64,000 nt of DNA, from contig JAKSTI010000007.1 in NCBI GenBank assembly GCA_024402665.1, forward strand, positions 29,724 to 93,723, in the 5' to 3' direction. Positions 37,976-47,328 of this stretch are shown here, piece by piece. Below the pieces are notes generated by a model. That model was not told the origin of the DNA. It saw only the letters and a program-made list of their open reading frames with translations, and ran no database searches. Origin of the DNA: Treponema sp. (GTDB taxonomy: Bacteria > Spirochaetota > Spirochaetia > Treponematales > Treponemataceae). The position numbers were made by a program, and so were the translations under genes. The first letter of the stretch is position 1. The number at the start of each line of letters is the position of its first letter.

Positions 37976-39112
37976 ATGAAAAATAGAAAATTCCTTTTTG
38001 CTGGTCTGGTTCTGATTTGTGCCGCAGCTGCTTATTATTTTTATGATTCTTATATGTCAAAAGGTGACTACCTTAGTTACAAAAGTTTTTATGAAGCCGT
38101 AGAAAAAAATCAGGTAGTCAGTGCTGTTATTCAGGATAGAACCATTTCTTTTGAAACTTCAGATGGGCACAAATTCCACACAGATAATCCTAATTCTCCT
38201 GTTCTTCAGGAAGATTTGATGCGTCGTGGTATTGAAGTTGAAGCAGAAACTTCTGCCGCTGATTTTATTTCTCTTATATTTGATGTGCTGTTTTATCTTA
38301 TTTTCTTTGCAGTGATTTTTAAGGTTGTAACAACTTTTATCAGTCCAAATACTTTTAAGGTTGTCCACAAAACTGGTGTTAAATTTGATCAGGTTATTGG
38401 GATGGATGGTCTGAAAAAAGATATGGAACAGGTGATGGAAATTATGAAAAATCCTGGTGCATATGCTAAAAAAGGAATCCGTATGCCAAAAGGTATTTTG
38501 CTTGAAGGAGAACCTGGTAATGGAAAAACTCTTTTTGCAAAAGCTCTTGCCGGTGAATCTAAAATAAACTTCATTCCTGCTAAAGCAACTGATTTTGAAA
38601 GTATGTTTATGGCCATTGGTCCTATGAAAGTAAAACTCCTTTTTAGAAAAGCCAGAAAATATGCCCCATGTATTGTATTTATTGATGAATTTGACGGAAT
38701 TGGTACTGCCAGAAATTATAGTGGAAGTGCAATTGAAACTGAGAATACACGAATTGTAACTGCGCTCCTTAATGAGTTAGATGGTTTTGAACCAACTAAG
38801 GGCGTTTTTGTAATTGCCGCTACAAACAGTATTCAGGCTCTTGATCCGGCATTGATTCGTCCTGGCCGTTTTGATGTAAAAGTAAAGGTACCTTATCCTG
38901 ATTCGGATGCCAGAAAAAAACTTGTTGCACATTATATAAAGGAAAAAAAATGTGCAGCTGAATGTTCTGAAGCTGTTCTTGCAGATTTGTTTGACGGATA
39001 TTCTTTTGCAAAAATCGAAACAGTCTTAAATCGTTCTGCAATAATTGCAAGTCAGGAAGGAAGAGAAGAATTTACTCTTAATGATGTAAAACAGGCTTGT
39101 AAAGAGGTTTAA
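37976..39112 (+). CDS. FtsH-like membrane AAA ATPase lacking the M41 protease domain
   Basis: 378 aa, about 60% of FtsH. N-terminal helix (about 7-24), small extracytoplasmic region, second helix (about 98-118), then the AAA module: FDQVIGMDGLKKDMEQVMEI, Walker A GEPGNGKT (178-185), Walker B VFIDEFDG (Asp237, Glu238), second-region-of-homology NELDGFEPTKGVFVIAATN and RPGRFDVKVKVPYPD, ending after the lid helices. No HEXXH zinc-protease site is present and the 13 nt after the stop leave no room for one. Likely an unfoldase or chaperone of the membrane, or an adaptor for full FtsH encoded elsewhere. No ribosome site is seen. Confidence 0.88.
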   Translation: MKNRKFLFAGLVLICAAAAYYFYDSYMSKGDYLSYKSFYEAVEKNQVVSAVIQDRTISFETSDGHKFHTDNPNSPVLQEDLMRRGIEVEAETSAADFISLIFDVLFYLIFFAVIFKVVTTFISPNTFKVVHKTGVKFDQVIGMDGLKKDMEQVMEIMKNPGAYAKKGIRMPKGILLEGEPGNGKTLFAKALAGESKINFIPAKATDFESMFMAIGPMKVKLLFRKARKYAPCIVFIDEFDGIGTARNYSGSAIETENTRIVTALLNELDGFEPTKGVFVIAATNSIQALDPALIRPGRFDVKVKVPYPDSDARKKLVAHYIKEKKCAAECSEAVLADLFDGYSFAKIETVLNRSAIIASQEGREEFTLNDVKQACKEV

Positions 39113-39125
39113 ATTTCTGTCAGGA

Positions 39126-40964
39126 TTACAGGTGGAACTTTTTCATAAAATGGATGTAAGTTTTTAGTTCTTCCTGTAATTTTGTGTAAACTGCCAGTTC
39201 CTTTGGCTCCGTCTTATGAGTTTCCAGATATTTTTCAGAAGGACGGGCAAGTTTTATAATTTCAAGAAGCGGGTTTTCCCAAATCTCTCTTTCAACATCC
39301 GCCAGTCTTTCTTCAACATCCAAAGAATTTATTAAGCATAATTCTACAGCTTTATTTATCAAGGCAGAAAGATTATTTAAGTCCTTTTCAAAATCTGAAT
39401 AGTCAGCGTCAAAATTAATGTATTTTTCCTGTGCTGATTCAAAGAGTCTGTCTGATTCAGAAAGTTCCGGGGCAGATGATAAAAGCCATTCATTTTCTTC
39501 TTCAGAATATTCAATTCCAGGAATTTTCATGCTTTCTGAACAAAGAGTAAATGTTTTAGTTTCAGTACACTCTGATAATCTGCTTTCAAACCACCATGCA
39601 AACATTTTCATTCGGGAATCTGTCTGAACGCAGTTGTTTTTGTAATCAAAAGCGTATTCTGCATTAGCTCCAAAAATAGAAGACGAACTTTGTTTTTCAA
39701 CAGAGGTAAGTCTTGAGGAAACAGAATGCATAGTTTGTTCCCCGGAACTTCCTTTTATATGAGTTTCTTTTGCAGGAAAACTTAAATCCATTCCGGCAGT
39801 AAAGATTTTTTTAGCACCCATTTCGTAGCAGAAATTCCAGGCTGCAGTTGCAACAGAACCACCGGCTCCTAAAGAACCAAAAGAGCCCGCTTTGTTTTCA
39901 AAAAATTCTCCGATTGGAAAAAGTGAGGATGAAAGAACAATTTCTTCACATTCGAATCTGAAAGCGGGTGGGAAAACAGAAATCTCTGTGATTAATATGC
40001 TTGAGGGACTTTTTAATCCTGCAATGTGTCTGTACGCCCAGTATTGAGGATCAGAAAGAATAATAAAATCAGGTTCAATTTTTTCTTTTAATAAGGCACG
40101 CAAGGCAGTTTCCACACAAACGATGTAAGCGTGTTTTTTAAGTTCATTTAGTCGTGGAAGAATTTTTTGTAAAGAAGGCCCTGCTGCAACAAGAACAAAA
40201 GGAAAATCTTTGTTAGCAAAACTTTTTTTAAGATCCTGAACTTTTCTTAGTGATTTTATGTGATGTAAATTGGAAAAAGAATTCTTTATCCATAGTCTGG
40301 CAAATTTATTGTAAGTGGCCGCGTTTATTTCATTTTTTCTTTTATTTCTGGCAATCAAATCCTGAACCTGAGCAAAGTATTCCATGCTGTGATTCATGAA
40401 AGCCTGATTTGCTGCAATAAAAGCGGCAGAAACTCCATCATGCCCCGTATTAATGGAACTGGAATTTTCAATAAGAGACATCAGTGAATTTACAGGACAT
40501 CCGATTGCCATAATCAGCTGGTCAATCTTAAATACGTTGCTCCAGTCTAAATAATATAGGGCTGCAAAAAAATGTATTGGATCAGGTTCAATTAGAATCA
40601 GTTTTTTTGTTTTGATTCCATCTTTTTTTTCTAAGATGATTTTTGATAATTCATTTACAGAATAACCTAAGCCGAATCCAAGGAAGATTACTGATTTTTT
40701 TTGTGAAATGTCATTCTGATTTGCAAATTGAGTTGCTTCCCTTACAGGATTGTATGAAGAATGAAGGCGGATATTGTTTTCAATTGCAATTAGATTGCCG
40801 TCTTTGGCAGGTGTGATTTGCCAGAAATTAAAAATCGATTCTGCAGAAAAGTCGCTTTTAGAACTGGCAGTAGAAATATAGTCAATTTCAGCCTTATACA
40901 TTTCTGCGAGTCCTGGAAATCTGTTGGAAAATGCGGCTATATTTTTATTCCAGATAGAGTTCAA
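39126..40964 (-). CDS. DUF115 / 6-hydroxymethylpterin pyrophosphokinase MptE-like (Maf-type) protein
   Basis: 612 aa. The core at about residues 245-420 (FPFVLVAAGPSLQKILPRL, FIILSDPQYWAYRH, GGSVATAAWNFCYEMGAKKIFTAGMDLSF) is DUF115, the glycosyltransferase-like fold of motility accessory factors that modify flagellin in Campylobacter and occur in treponemes. Role here: probable sugar transfer to flagellin or another protein, inferred. The start is a TTG at 40964 with AAGG upstream, inside the end of the PBP gene (20-nt overlap). Last gene of lepB-PBP-DUF115. Confidence 0.8.
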   Translation of the reverse strand: MNSIWNKNIAAFSNRFPGLAEMYKAEIDYISTASSKSDFSAESIFNFWQITPAKDGNLIAIENNIRLHSSYNPVREATQFANQNDISQKKSVIFLGFGLGYSVNELSKIILEKKDGIKTKKLILIEPDPIHFFAALYYLDWSNVFKIDQLIMAIGCPVNSLMSLIENSSSINTGHDGVSAAFIAANQAFMNHSMEYFAQVQDLIARNKRKNEINAATYNKFARLWIKNSFSNLHHIKSLRKVQDLKKSFANKDFPFVLVAAGPSLQKILPRLNELKKHAYIVCVETALRALLKEKIEPDFIILSDPQYWAYRHIAGLKSPSSILITEISVFPPAFRFECEEIVLSSSLFPIGEFFENKAGSFGSLGAGGSVATAAWNFCYEMGAKKIFTAGMDLSFPAKETHIKGSSGEQTMHSVSSRLTSVEKQSSSSIFGANAEYAFDYKNNCVQTDSRMKMFAWWFESRLSECTETKTFTLCSESMKIPGIEYSEEENEWLLSSAPELSESDRLFESAQEKYINFDADYSDFEKDLNNLSALINKAVELCLINSLDVEERLADVEREIWENPLLEIIKLARPSEKYLETHKTEPKELAVYTKLQEELKTYIHFMKKFHL

Positions 40965-42810
40965 TTACTGTACCTTGAGAAACTGGGGTTCCTGCAGGAG
41001 GATTCTGACTTGTAACCCAGCCGCTGCCATTAAGATTTAATTTAATTCCAGGTAAATCCATTAAAGGTAAAAGTTCCTTCTTAGAACAGCCTGTGAAATC
41101 TGGCATAAGGGAACCTAATTTAATAGTTGGAGTCTTTTTAATTGTAATAATACCGTTATGTTCAACAGAAGAAGCTTTTCCTCGGCTCATACCCATGTGG
41201 TCAATAATTACATCTGCAGCCTTACCAATAACAGGGGCAACAATTCGACCAGCATAAGTTTCACCTTTTGCCTTTTCAACAACGATATAAAGAATAATTT
41301 CAGGATTATCAACAGGGAAAATAGCAATACAGTTTGAAAGGAAGTCTGTATCACTGTAACCACCATTCTTTGGATCTGCCATCTGTGCAGTACCAGTTTT
41401 TACACCAAGAGACACATCTCCAAGATTTGCTCTGGAACCAGTACCAGTAGTGGCAGTAGTTTCCATACAGCTTAAGATGTAATCAGCAGTTGTTTTATTT
41501 AATGCCCGTTCTTTTAATTCAGGTTTATGTTCATATACGGCATTTCCTTCTCTGTCTGTAATTTTATTGATTACAGTAAGTTTTACAGGAACACCACCGT
41601 TTGCAATTGCAGTTGCTGCCTGAACCATCTGAAGTGCAGATACACTGATTTCCTGACCAATTGCAATAGTTGGTTTTGAACGTGCAGACCATGTCTTGTT
41701 ATCAGGATCTTTTACAAATCCCGGAGTTTCTCCAGAAAGTTCAATTCCTGTTTTTTCACCAAAACCAAGCTTCTTAATGCGATAAATAAACTGGTCTTCA
41801 CTGATTTTGTCACTGATTTGACCAAGAACATCATTACAAGAATATTTTAATCCTTCCCGTGGAGTAAGCCATCCATGATGATCAAGACAGCCGATTTTTA
41901 CTCTTTCACCACTAGATAGTCGTTTTTCATATCCACCATCGCAAAGGAAAGAATCATTTGGAGAGATTCCGTGTTCATCCATTACAATGCCGACAGTAAA
42001 AATTTTGAAAACAGAACCTGGCTCGTATGCATTGTTTGAAGGTCTGTTGATTTTGCTTTCTGAAGGCGATGTACCGTATTCATTTAAGTCAGCAGCAGGG
42101 AAACTGATATATGACAATAATTCACCAGTTCTGGAATCAGCAACAATCATCATCATGCTTTCTGCCTGAGTTTCTTCCATAGTTTCTGCAGCAATCTGTT
42201 CAAGTTTATACTGCAATGTGGCATCAATTGTAAGATAAATATCTTTTCCTTTTGTATTGCCTTCTTCCAGATCTTTTATAGTAGGTGAAAGAACATCCTG
42301 TTGAGAGAATTCAATGCCAGCAAGACCAATCCCTTCATTTCCCATGTAACCAATAAGTTGAGAAGCAAGAGCATAGTTTGGATAAACACGGCCCGGAAGT
42401 TTTTCAAAATTTACATATGTAAAGTCGTTTTCAATTGTTACAGAACTGATTAAATCATATTCTGCAGAAGTTGCCTTTTTTTTAAGGATTACGTATTCTC
42501 GTTTTTTATCAATTTTTTCAAAAAGTTCGTCTTCTGACATATCAAGTACGGGAGCCATTGCCTTGCAGAAGTTTTCTTTGTTTTTAATATCTTTTGTGTT
42601 TAATCCAATTCTGTAGAAAGTTGTTTGAACTGCCAGAGGGAATCCTGAACGGTCAACAATAGAACCTCGTTCGGCAGTCTGTTTGTTTTTTGCTTTTCCG
42701 GCAACAGGGAGGAGTGCCAATTTAAAATATGAATAGATAGTTATGATAATACAAAGGGCCCCAAGCAGAGAAAGACCAATAATTCTTCTTTTTTTGAAAA
42801 AAGCATTCAT
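40945..42810 (-). CDS. FtsI/PBP2-like penicillin-binding protein with C-terminal PASTA domain
   Basis: 621 aa. Membrane helix at about 10-28, dimerisation domain (TAERGSIVDRSGFPLAVQ), transpeptidase domain with SVFK (in YEPGSVFKIF), SCN (in YSCNDV) and KTG (in GVKTGTAQM), then one PASTA domain (MPDFTGCSKKEL to the end). It cross-links peptidoglycan; the class B layout and membrane anchor suggest FtsI (division) or SpoVD-like. Downstream of lepB by 8 nt; overlaps the next gene by 20 nt. Confidence 0.92.
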   Translation of the reverse strand: MNAFFKKRRIIGLSLLGALCIIITIYSYFKLALLPVAGKAKNKQTAERGSIVDRSGFPLAVQTTFYRIGLNTKDIKNKENFCKAMAPVLDMSEDELFEKIDKKREYVILKKKATSAEYDLISSVTIENDFTYVNFEKLPGRVYPNYALASQLIGYMGNEGIGLAGIEFSQQDVLSPTIKDLEEGNTKGKDIYLTIDATLQYKLEQIAAETMEETQAESMMMIVADSRTGELLSYISFPAADLNEYGTSPSESKINRPSNNAYEPGSVFKIFTVGIVMDEHGISPNDSFLCDGGYEKRLSSGERVKIGCLDHHGWLTPREGLKYSCNDVLGQISDKISEDQFIYRIKKLGFGEKTGIELSGETPGFVKDPDNKTWSARSKPTIAIGQEISVSALQMVQAATAIANGGVPVKLTVINKITDREGNAVYEHKPELKERALNKTTADYILSCMETTATTGTGSRANLGDVSLGVKTGTAQMADPKNGGYSDTDFLSNCIAIFPVDNPEIILYIVVEKAKGETYAGRIVAPVIGKAADVIIDHMGMSRGKASSVEHNGIITIKKTPTIKLGSLMPDFTGCSKKELLPLMDLPGIKLNLNGSGWVTSQNPPAGTPVSQGTVIELYLE

Positions 42811-42818
42811 ATATAAAC

Positions 42819-43343
42819 CTATCTTCCAATAATCTTGCCAGTTATATTCTTTACTGATACAAATCCGTAATCCCTTGAATCAACGGAATTGTAATCATTA
42901 TCTCCAAGAACAAAGACGTATCCTTCGGGCACAAATCTGTTTTTTTCAAGTGCCAGTTTTTGTGCCTCAGTGAGAGGAACCTCTCTGTTTTCCAGCTGCA
43001 GATAATAAAATTTATCCCTATCATTATACAGTATTTTTATTTCTTCGTCTTGTGTAAGTACGCATCGTTTTATAACAATTTTGTTATCATGCAAAAAAAG
43101 GACAATATCCTGTTTTTTCGGTTGTGACCATTGAATAAAAAATTCGCCTTTTAAAGGTTTTTGCAGACCGTATGCTATTTTGTTGATTGTAACAATCTGA
43201 TTGTTTTTCAGAGTATCTGCCATAGATTCACCTCTAATCTGGGTAAAATCGATTACGAAAAATTTCAGCAGGAAGGCAAGGAGGAACGAGATTGATATTA
43301 ATAGATAAATGCTTGTAATTCTTGATTTTAGCTTAGTTGTCAC
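42819..43343 (-). CDS. lepB: Signal peptidase I
   Basis: 174 aa, GTG start with AGGA 8 nt upstream. One N-terminal membrane anchor (about 10-28), catalytic Ser in RGESMADTL, catalytic Lys in IVIKRCV, and the box GDNDYNSVDSRDYG, all in order for family S26. It removes signal peptides of exported proteins. It is first in a reverse-strand operon and is divergent from the M23 gene. Confidence 0.93.
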   Translation of the reverse strand: MTTKLKSRITSIYLLISISFLLAFLLKFFVIDFTQIRGESMADTLKNNQIVTINKIAYGLQKPLKGEFFIQWSQPKKQDIVLFLHDNKIVIKRCVLTQDEEIKILYNDRDKFYYLQLENREVPLTEAQKLALEKNRFVPEGYVFVLGDNDYNSVDSRDYGFVSVKNITGKIIGR

Positions 43344-43401
43344 AGATAAATCCTGTAAAAATATTCTAAACCCGGTTTTATTTTATGTCGATAGAGTTAG
43401 T

Positions 43402-44634
43402 ATGGAAATTATAAGTTTTGTTAATCAACAGCCAGAAAGAAATACAGTAAATTTTTTTAAGAATACTCTTGGATCATTAAATCTTGCATTAAAAGAGAAA
43501 AAAAGCCGTGCAAAGGATGTATCTTTTGCAGTTGCTATGCCTGGTGAGTACAGAACCTTCAGAGCAGGAAAAGTACGTCAGCCTTTATCTTTTAAGACTT
43601 TCCTTATTGCCTTAGGTGCAGGACTTACATCAACAGGAAGTTTTGTAAAGCGTAATTTTTTAAAACTTTTAATCTCTTTTGCTGTTGCAGCTCTTTTAGG
43701 AACTGGAATCTATTTCTTCATCTCTTATACAACTTATAAACAAAACCATATTGGTCCGGTTACATTTGAAACTACAGACTCAATTGATATTGATGCTTTA
43801 AATTCCATTATGGCAGCTTTTGCCCTTGATACTCCTGCCGTAGATGAATTTGGAAATCTTATTGGAGAAGAAATCTTTAATTCTGCAGAACTTTTCACAC
43901 AGCCTGTTTCATATCAGACATATAAAGTAGTTGCAGGAGATACAATCAGCGGTATTGCAAAGAAATTTGGACTTTCTAATATTTCAACTTTGATTTCTGT
44001 AAATAATATTGAAAATGTTCGCTTCCTTGCTGCCGGACAGAAATTAACAATTCCTTCGATGGACGGTATTTATTACACAGTTCAGAAAGGGGATTCTTTG
44101 AATTCAATTGTTGAAAAAAATAAAATTAAGATGGAAACATTGCTTGATGTGAACGAACTTACATCTGAAGTTCTTTCTGCCGGTCAGAAATTGTTCCTTC
44201 CTGGAGTTGGACTTGATTCTTCAACTTTAAGAAATGCAATGGGTGAATTATTCAGACTTCCAATCAAAGCAAAATTCCGCTGGACATCACCTTATGGAAA
44301 CAGAATTGATCCAATTAAAAATATAAAATCATTCCATACAGGAACAGATATGGCTTGTCCAACAGGAACTCCAATTTATGCAGCAATGAGCGGAAGAGTT
44401 ACTTTCACAGGAGTTTCAAGCGTATTTGGAAATTATGTAATTATTGATCATGGAAATGGTTATCAGACTTTGTATGCACATATGTCAAAAATTATAGCAA
44501 CAAAAGGACAGATGGTAACACAGAATACAAAGATTGGTCTTGTTGGTTCAACAGGTTATTCAACAGGACCTCATCTTCATTTTACAGTTTATAAAAATGG
44601 AAAAACAGTTAATCCGATGACTGTTTTGAAATAG
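43402..44634 (+). CDS. Membrane-anchored LysM / M23 metallopeptidase
   Basis: 410 aa from ATG 43402; the frame is open from 43309 but that part would overlap lepB and has no ribosome site. A membrane helix at about residues 78-98, two LysM modules (YKVVAGDTISGIAKKFGLS, YYTVQKGDSLNSIVEKNKI), and a C-terminal M23 domain with the zinc ligands HTGTD and HLHF present. It should bind and cut peptidoglycan cross-links or act as an amidase activator; the intact ligands favour catalysis. A zinc-ribbon gene follows after 35 nt. Confidence 0.9.
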   Translation: MEIISFVNQQPERNTVNFFKNTLGSLNLALKEKKSRAKDVSFAVAMPGEYRTFRAGKVRQPLSFKTFLIALGAGLTSTGSFVKRNFLKLLISFAVAALLGTGIYFFISYTTYKQNHIGPVTFETTDSIDIDALNSIMAAFALDTPAVDEFGNLIGEEIFNSAELFTQPVSYQTYKVVAGDTISGIAKKFGLSNISTLISVNNIENVRFLAAGQKLTIPSMDGIYYTVQKGDSLNSIVEKNKIKMETLLDVNELTSEVLSAGQKLFLPGVGLDSSTLRNAMGELFRLPIKAKFRWTSPYGNRIDPIKNIKSFHTGTDMACPTGTPIYAAMSGRVTFTGVSSVFGNYVIIDHGNGYQTLYAHMSKIIATKGQMVTQNTKIGLVGSTGYSTGPHLHFTVYKNGKTVNPMTVLK

Positions 44635-44669
44635 CATTATTATATAGAAAAAAAGTAAGGGGAAACAAA

Positions 44670-44909
44670 ATGAAATCAGCAATTTGTAGTGGATGTGGTA
44701 GAACAATTGAAAATAATTTTTTATATTGTCCATGGTGTGGTCATTCAAGAATCGTAAAAAATGATGATTCTCTTGACCTTATGTTTAACAAACTTGCTGA
44801 AAGTAAAAAAGCTTCCAGACGAAATCAACTTTACCAGATGGAACAGGAACTTGATAATATGGAACAGGAATTGTCAGTTCTTGTATTAAGTGCGGAGATG
44901 CATAAATGA
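44670..44909 (+). CDS. Small zinc-ribbon protein with helical tail
   Basis: 79 aa. One zinc ribbon (CSGCG and CPWCG at residues 6-25) followed by a charged helical, coiled-coil-like part (ASRRNQLYQMEQELDNMEQEL). AAGGGGA precedes ATG, and the stop overlaps the next start by 4 nt (ATGA), so it is a real gene in an operon. Function unknown; possibly protein binding. Confidence 0.75.
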   Translation: MKSAICSGCGRTIENNFLYCPWCGHSRIVKNDDSLDLMFNKLAESKKASRRNQLYQMEQELDNMEQELSVLVLSAEMHK

Positions 44910-47092
44910 AAAAACTTCTTTCTTTGCTGATTATTTCAGCCTTTATTTTTCCAATATTCGCTAAGATTTCTTTTGGGCCTTCTGATTTAAATGAAAATGA
45001 TGAGGTCCTTTTTACTTTAAGTCAGGAAATGACTGGCATAAACACTTATTCTTCACTTTTTTACACAAGAATCAAAAATGGTGAAAGTGAAGCAGTTCCT
45101 TCATTATTAACATGTTACCCAGAACGCATGGAATTGATTTCTGGTGGAAATGTTCTTCAGCTTAGAAACAGATACGGGACAGGCCTCTACAATATTTTAT
45201 CTAATACCTTCAGCTGGAAAAATGTATGCAAAGATATCCCTGAAAATACATTGCCAGTGGCACCATATTCAGTAAGTTCAGATGGAAAATATATTTGCAA
45301 GATTGAAAAATTTAAATCAGCTAATCCAAGCCTTTTGCTTCAGAGCGTAGAAACAGATAAAGTTGTAGAACTTTGTGATAATGTTCGCCAGAATTACGAT
45401 TCCATTCCTGTAAAATGGGCTTCTGACAGTTCCATTTTGATTTATGAAAAAGAAGGATCATTATATTTTTGTAATCCGGAAGCAGTTCTTAAAGGAATTG
45501 AGATGGATGAAAAATACAGAAAGATTGGTCGTGGTTCAATTAACAGCGTAAACTGGGCAAATGAAAGAACAATCATTTATATTGATGACTATCTTGTTTA
45601 TCAGATTAATTCAAAGGAATTATATACAGTAGGGTTGTACTCTGGAATTATTGGGCAGGGAAAAGCAATCGGGCGTCTTCCTGTTCAGTTTAATTCATTA
45701 ACAGACAGATTCAGTGTAAACAGTAATGTTTCAGCACTTATTTTGAATCAGAATAACAGACTTTTCTCATATTTAAAATTCCAGAATAAGAACTGCGATT
45801 ATCTTGATGTGATTTATTCAAAACCATATATCGATTCCACATCTTCCCTTGTTGCAGCATACGTTTTGTGGGATGCAGAATATAATCCATATATCTGGTT
45901 TGAAAAACTTCCGTTTAATGGCAGCAAAGAAAAAGCTTCTGTGTATATGATTAGTACAAGAGCTGTTTCTGTTCTTGAAATTGCAGACGCTAATAAACCA
46001 TGCATTTCTCCTGATGGCACAAAAATTGCGTATTGGGCAGGCGGATCAATTTATGTATATGATACTTCTTCATGGAAACGACTGGCTGAACTTGCCGGAG
46101 AAAAAGTAGTATCAGCAATCTGGACCTCAAAAACTTCTCTTATGGTTGGTGGTGAGAAAACTATTCGAAAGTGGGATTTGAAATCAGGAATCTCACAGAC
46201 AGTTCTTTTGTCATCAGCAGAAAATGGTTATTGGGCAGATAATGGAAAAACAATTGTTGCAGATACTGGTTCAGAGAATTATTACAGTTATGATAAAGCC
46301 GCAAAAATCTGGCGAAAAACATCCCCAATTGTTCCAAAACAGTCGCTTGAGAATGGAAGATATCGAATTTTCGAGGGGACAACCCCCAATAAAAGATTTG
46401 AAAATGCACTTTATGTAAGAACAGTCAGCCGAAAAGCTGTAACAAAGCCGTTGTACAAACAGAGTACACAAAAAGTTGCTGCTCCTAAAAAAGTTGCATT
46501 AGTTATTGATGCTTACGATAATGCAGATGGATTGACAAATATTCTTTCAGTATTGAAAAAATATAATTTAAAGGCAACTTTCTTCTTGAATGGTGAATTT
46601 ATTCGCCGATATCCTGCAGAAACAAAACAGATTGTGAATAATGGTTTTGAATGTGCATCAATGTTCTTCTCTCCAACAGATTTGGTTGATAATCCATTTG
46701 TTGTTGATGAAAACTTTATTCGACGTGGTTTAGCCCGCAATGAGGATGAATTTTACACTTGCACAAATAAAGAATTATCATTGTACTGGCATGCACCATA
46801 TTATTCAGTTGATCCTAAACTAATCCGCTATGGTGAAGCAGCTGGATACACATATATTAATTCATTACAGACCATTAATGATACAGAAAAATTGAATAAG
46901 GAGATTAATCCTGAAGAAATAATTCAGTCATATTGTGATACTTTAAAGCGTACTTCAGGAGGTATTGTTCCTGTTGCGGCAGGATTTTCACAGGGAAATA
47001 GAACAGATCCTTTATACAATTATCTTGATATACTTATTTGCGCTCTTTGCGATAACGGATTTGAGTTTGTCGGGGTGGATGAGATATTTTAA
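44906..47092 (+). CDS. Exported beta-propeller protein with degenerate NodB (polysaccharide deacetylase) domain
   Basis: 728 aa. Signal peptide to about residue 19 (FPIFAKIS). Residues 20-480 look like a beta-propeller (repeats such as CISPDGTKIAYWAGGSIYVYD). Residues about 530-728 match the NodB fold: LVIDAYDNADGL in place of TFDDG, KATFFLNGEFIRRYP, WHAPYYSVD and YTYINS. The His pair of the metal site (HxxxH) is replaced by CASMFFSPTD, so deacetylase activity is doubtful. A worn REP-like sequence lies at 46374. Translation is coupled to the zinc-ribbon gene; a terminator follows. Confidence 0.78.
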   Translation: MKKLLSLLIISAFIFPIFAKISFGPSDLNENDEVLFTLSQEMTGINTYSSLFYTRIKNGESEAVPSLLTCYPERMELISGGNVLQLRNRYGTGLYNILSNTFSWKNVCKDIPENTLPVAPYSVSSDGKYICKIEKFKSANPSLLLQSVETDKVVELCDNVRQNYDSIPVKWASDSSILIYEKEGSLYFCNPEAVLKGIEMDEKYRKIGRGSINSVNWANERTIIYIDDYLVYQINSKELYTVGLYSGIIGQGKAIGRLPVQFNSLTDRFSVNSNVSALILNQNNRLFSYLKFQNKNCDYLDVIYSKPYIDSTSSLVAAYVLWDAEYNPYIWFEKLPFNGSKEKASVYMISTRAVSVLEIADANKPCISPDGTKIAYWAGGSIYVYDTSSWKRLAELAGEKVVSAIWTSKTSLMVGGEKTIRKWDLKSGISQTVLLSSAENGYWADNGKTIVADTGSENYYSYDKAAKIWRKTSPIVPKQSLENGRYRIFEGTTPNKRFENALYVRTVSRKAVTKPLYKQSTQKVAAPKKVALVIDAYDNADGLTNILSVLKKYNLKATFFLNGEFIRRYPAETKQIVNNGFECASMFFSPTDLVDNPFVVDENFIRRGLARNEDEFYTCTNKELSLYWHAPYYSVDPKLIRYGEAAGYTYINSLQTINDTEKLNKEINPEEIIQSYCDTLKRTSGGIVPVAAGFSQGNRTDPLYNYLDILICALCDNGFEFVGVDEIF
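46374..46387. repeat. Degenerate REP-like sequence in a coding region
   Basis: AGGGGACAACCCCC, differing from the consensus in loop length and the last base; codons about 490-494 (EGTTP). May be chance. Confidence 0.35.
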
Positions 47093-47104
47093 TAGTATTA
47101 TAAT

Positions 47105-47118
47105 AGGGACAGACCCCT
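47105..47118. repeat. REP palindrome copy, left flank of RAYT
   Basis: AGGGACAGACCCCT, one G short of the consensus, 13 nt after the NodB gene. Confidence 0.75.
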
Positions 47119-47134
47119 TGTTTTAAAGATTCAG

Positions 47135-47170
47135 AAAAGTCATCATGAAAAATCATGGTGACTTTTTTTT
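47135..47170 (+). terminator. Intrinsic terminator of the NodB-like gene
   Basis: 13-base arms AAAAGTCATCATG and CATGGTGACTTTT with one T-G pair, loop AAAAAT, followed by more T. Confidence 0.85.
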
Positions 47171-47216
47171 ATGGGAGAGTGTATTAGAGACAAGTGTGAG
47201 AGTGGGGGACGACAGT

Positions 47217-47234
47217 GGGGGGGGACAGACCCCT
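47217..47234. repeat. REP palindrome copy, left flank of RAYT
   Basis: GGGGACAGACCCCT at 47221-47234 within a run of eight G; a further worn copy (GGGGGACGACAG) starts at 47204. ACAGA orientation, as on all of the left side. Confidence 0.8.
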
Positions 47235-47328
47235 CAAAAAGCTACAAAAACAGAAAAATTTTTTTGTAAAAACTAAAAAAAACAAATATAAATTGAAAAT
47301 AAAACAGAATTGAAAGAGAGATAGTTAA

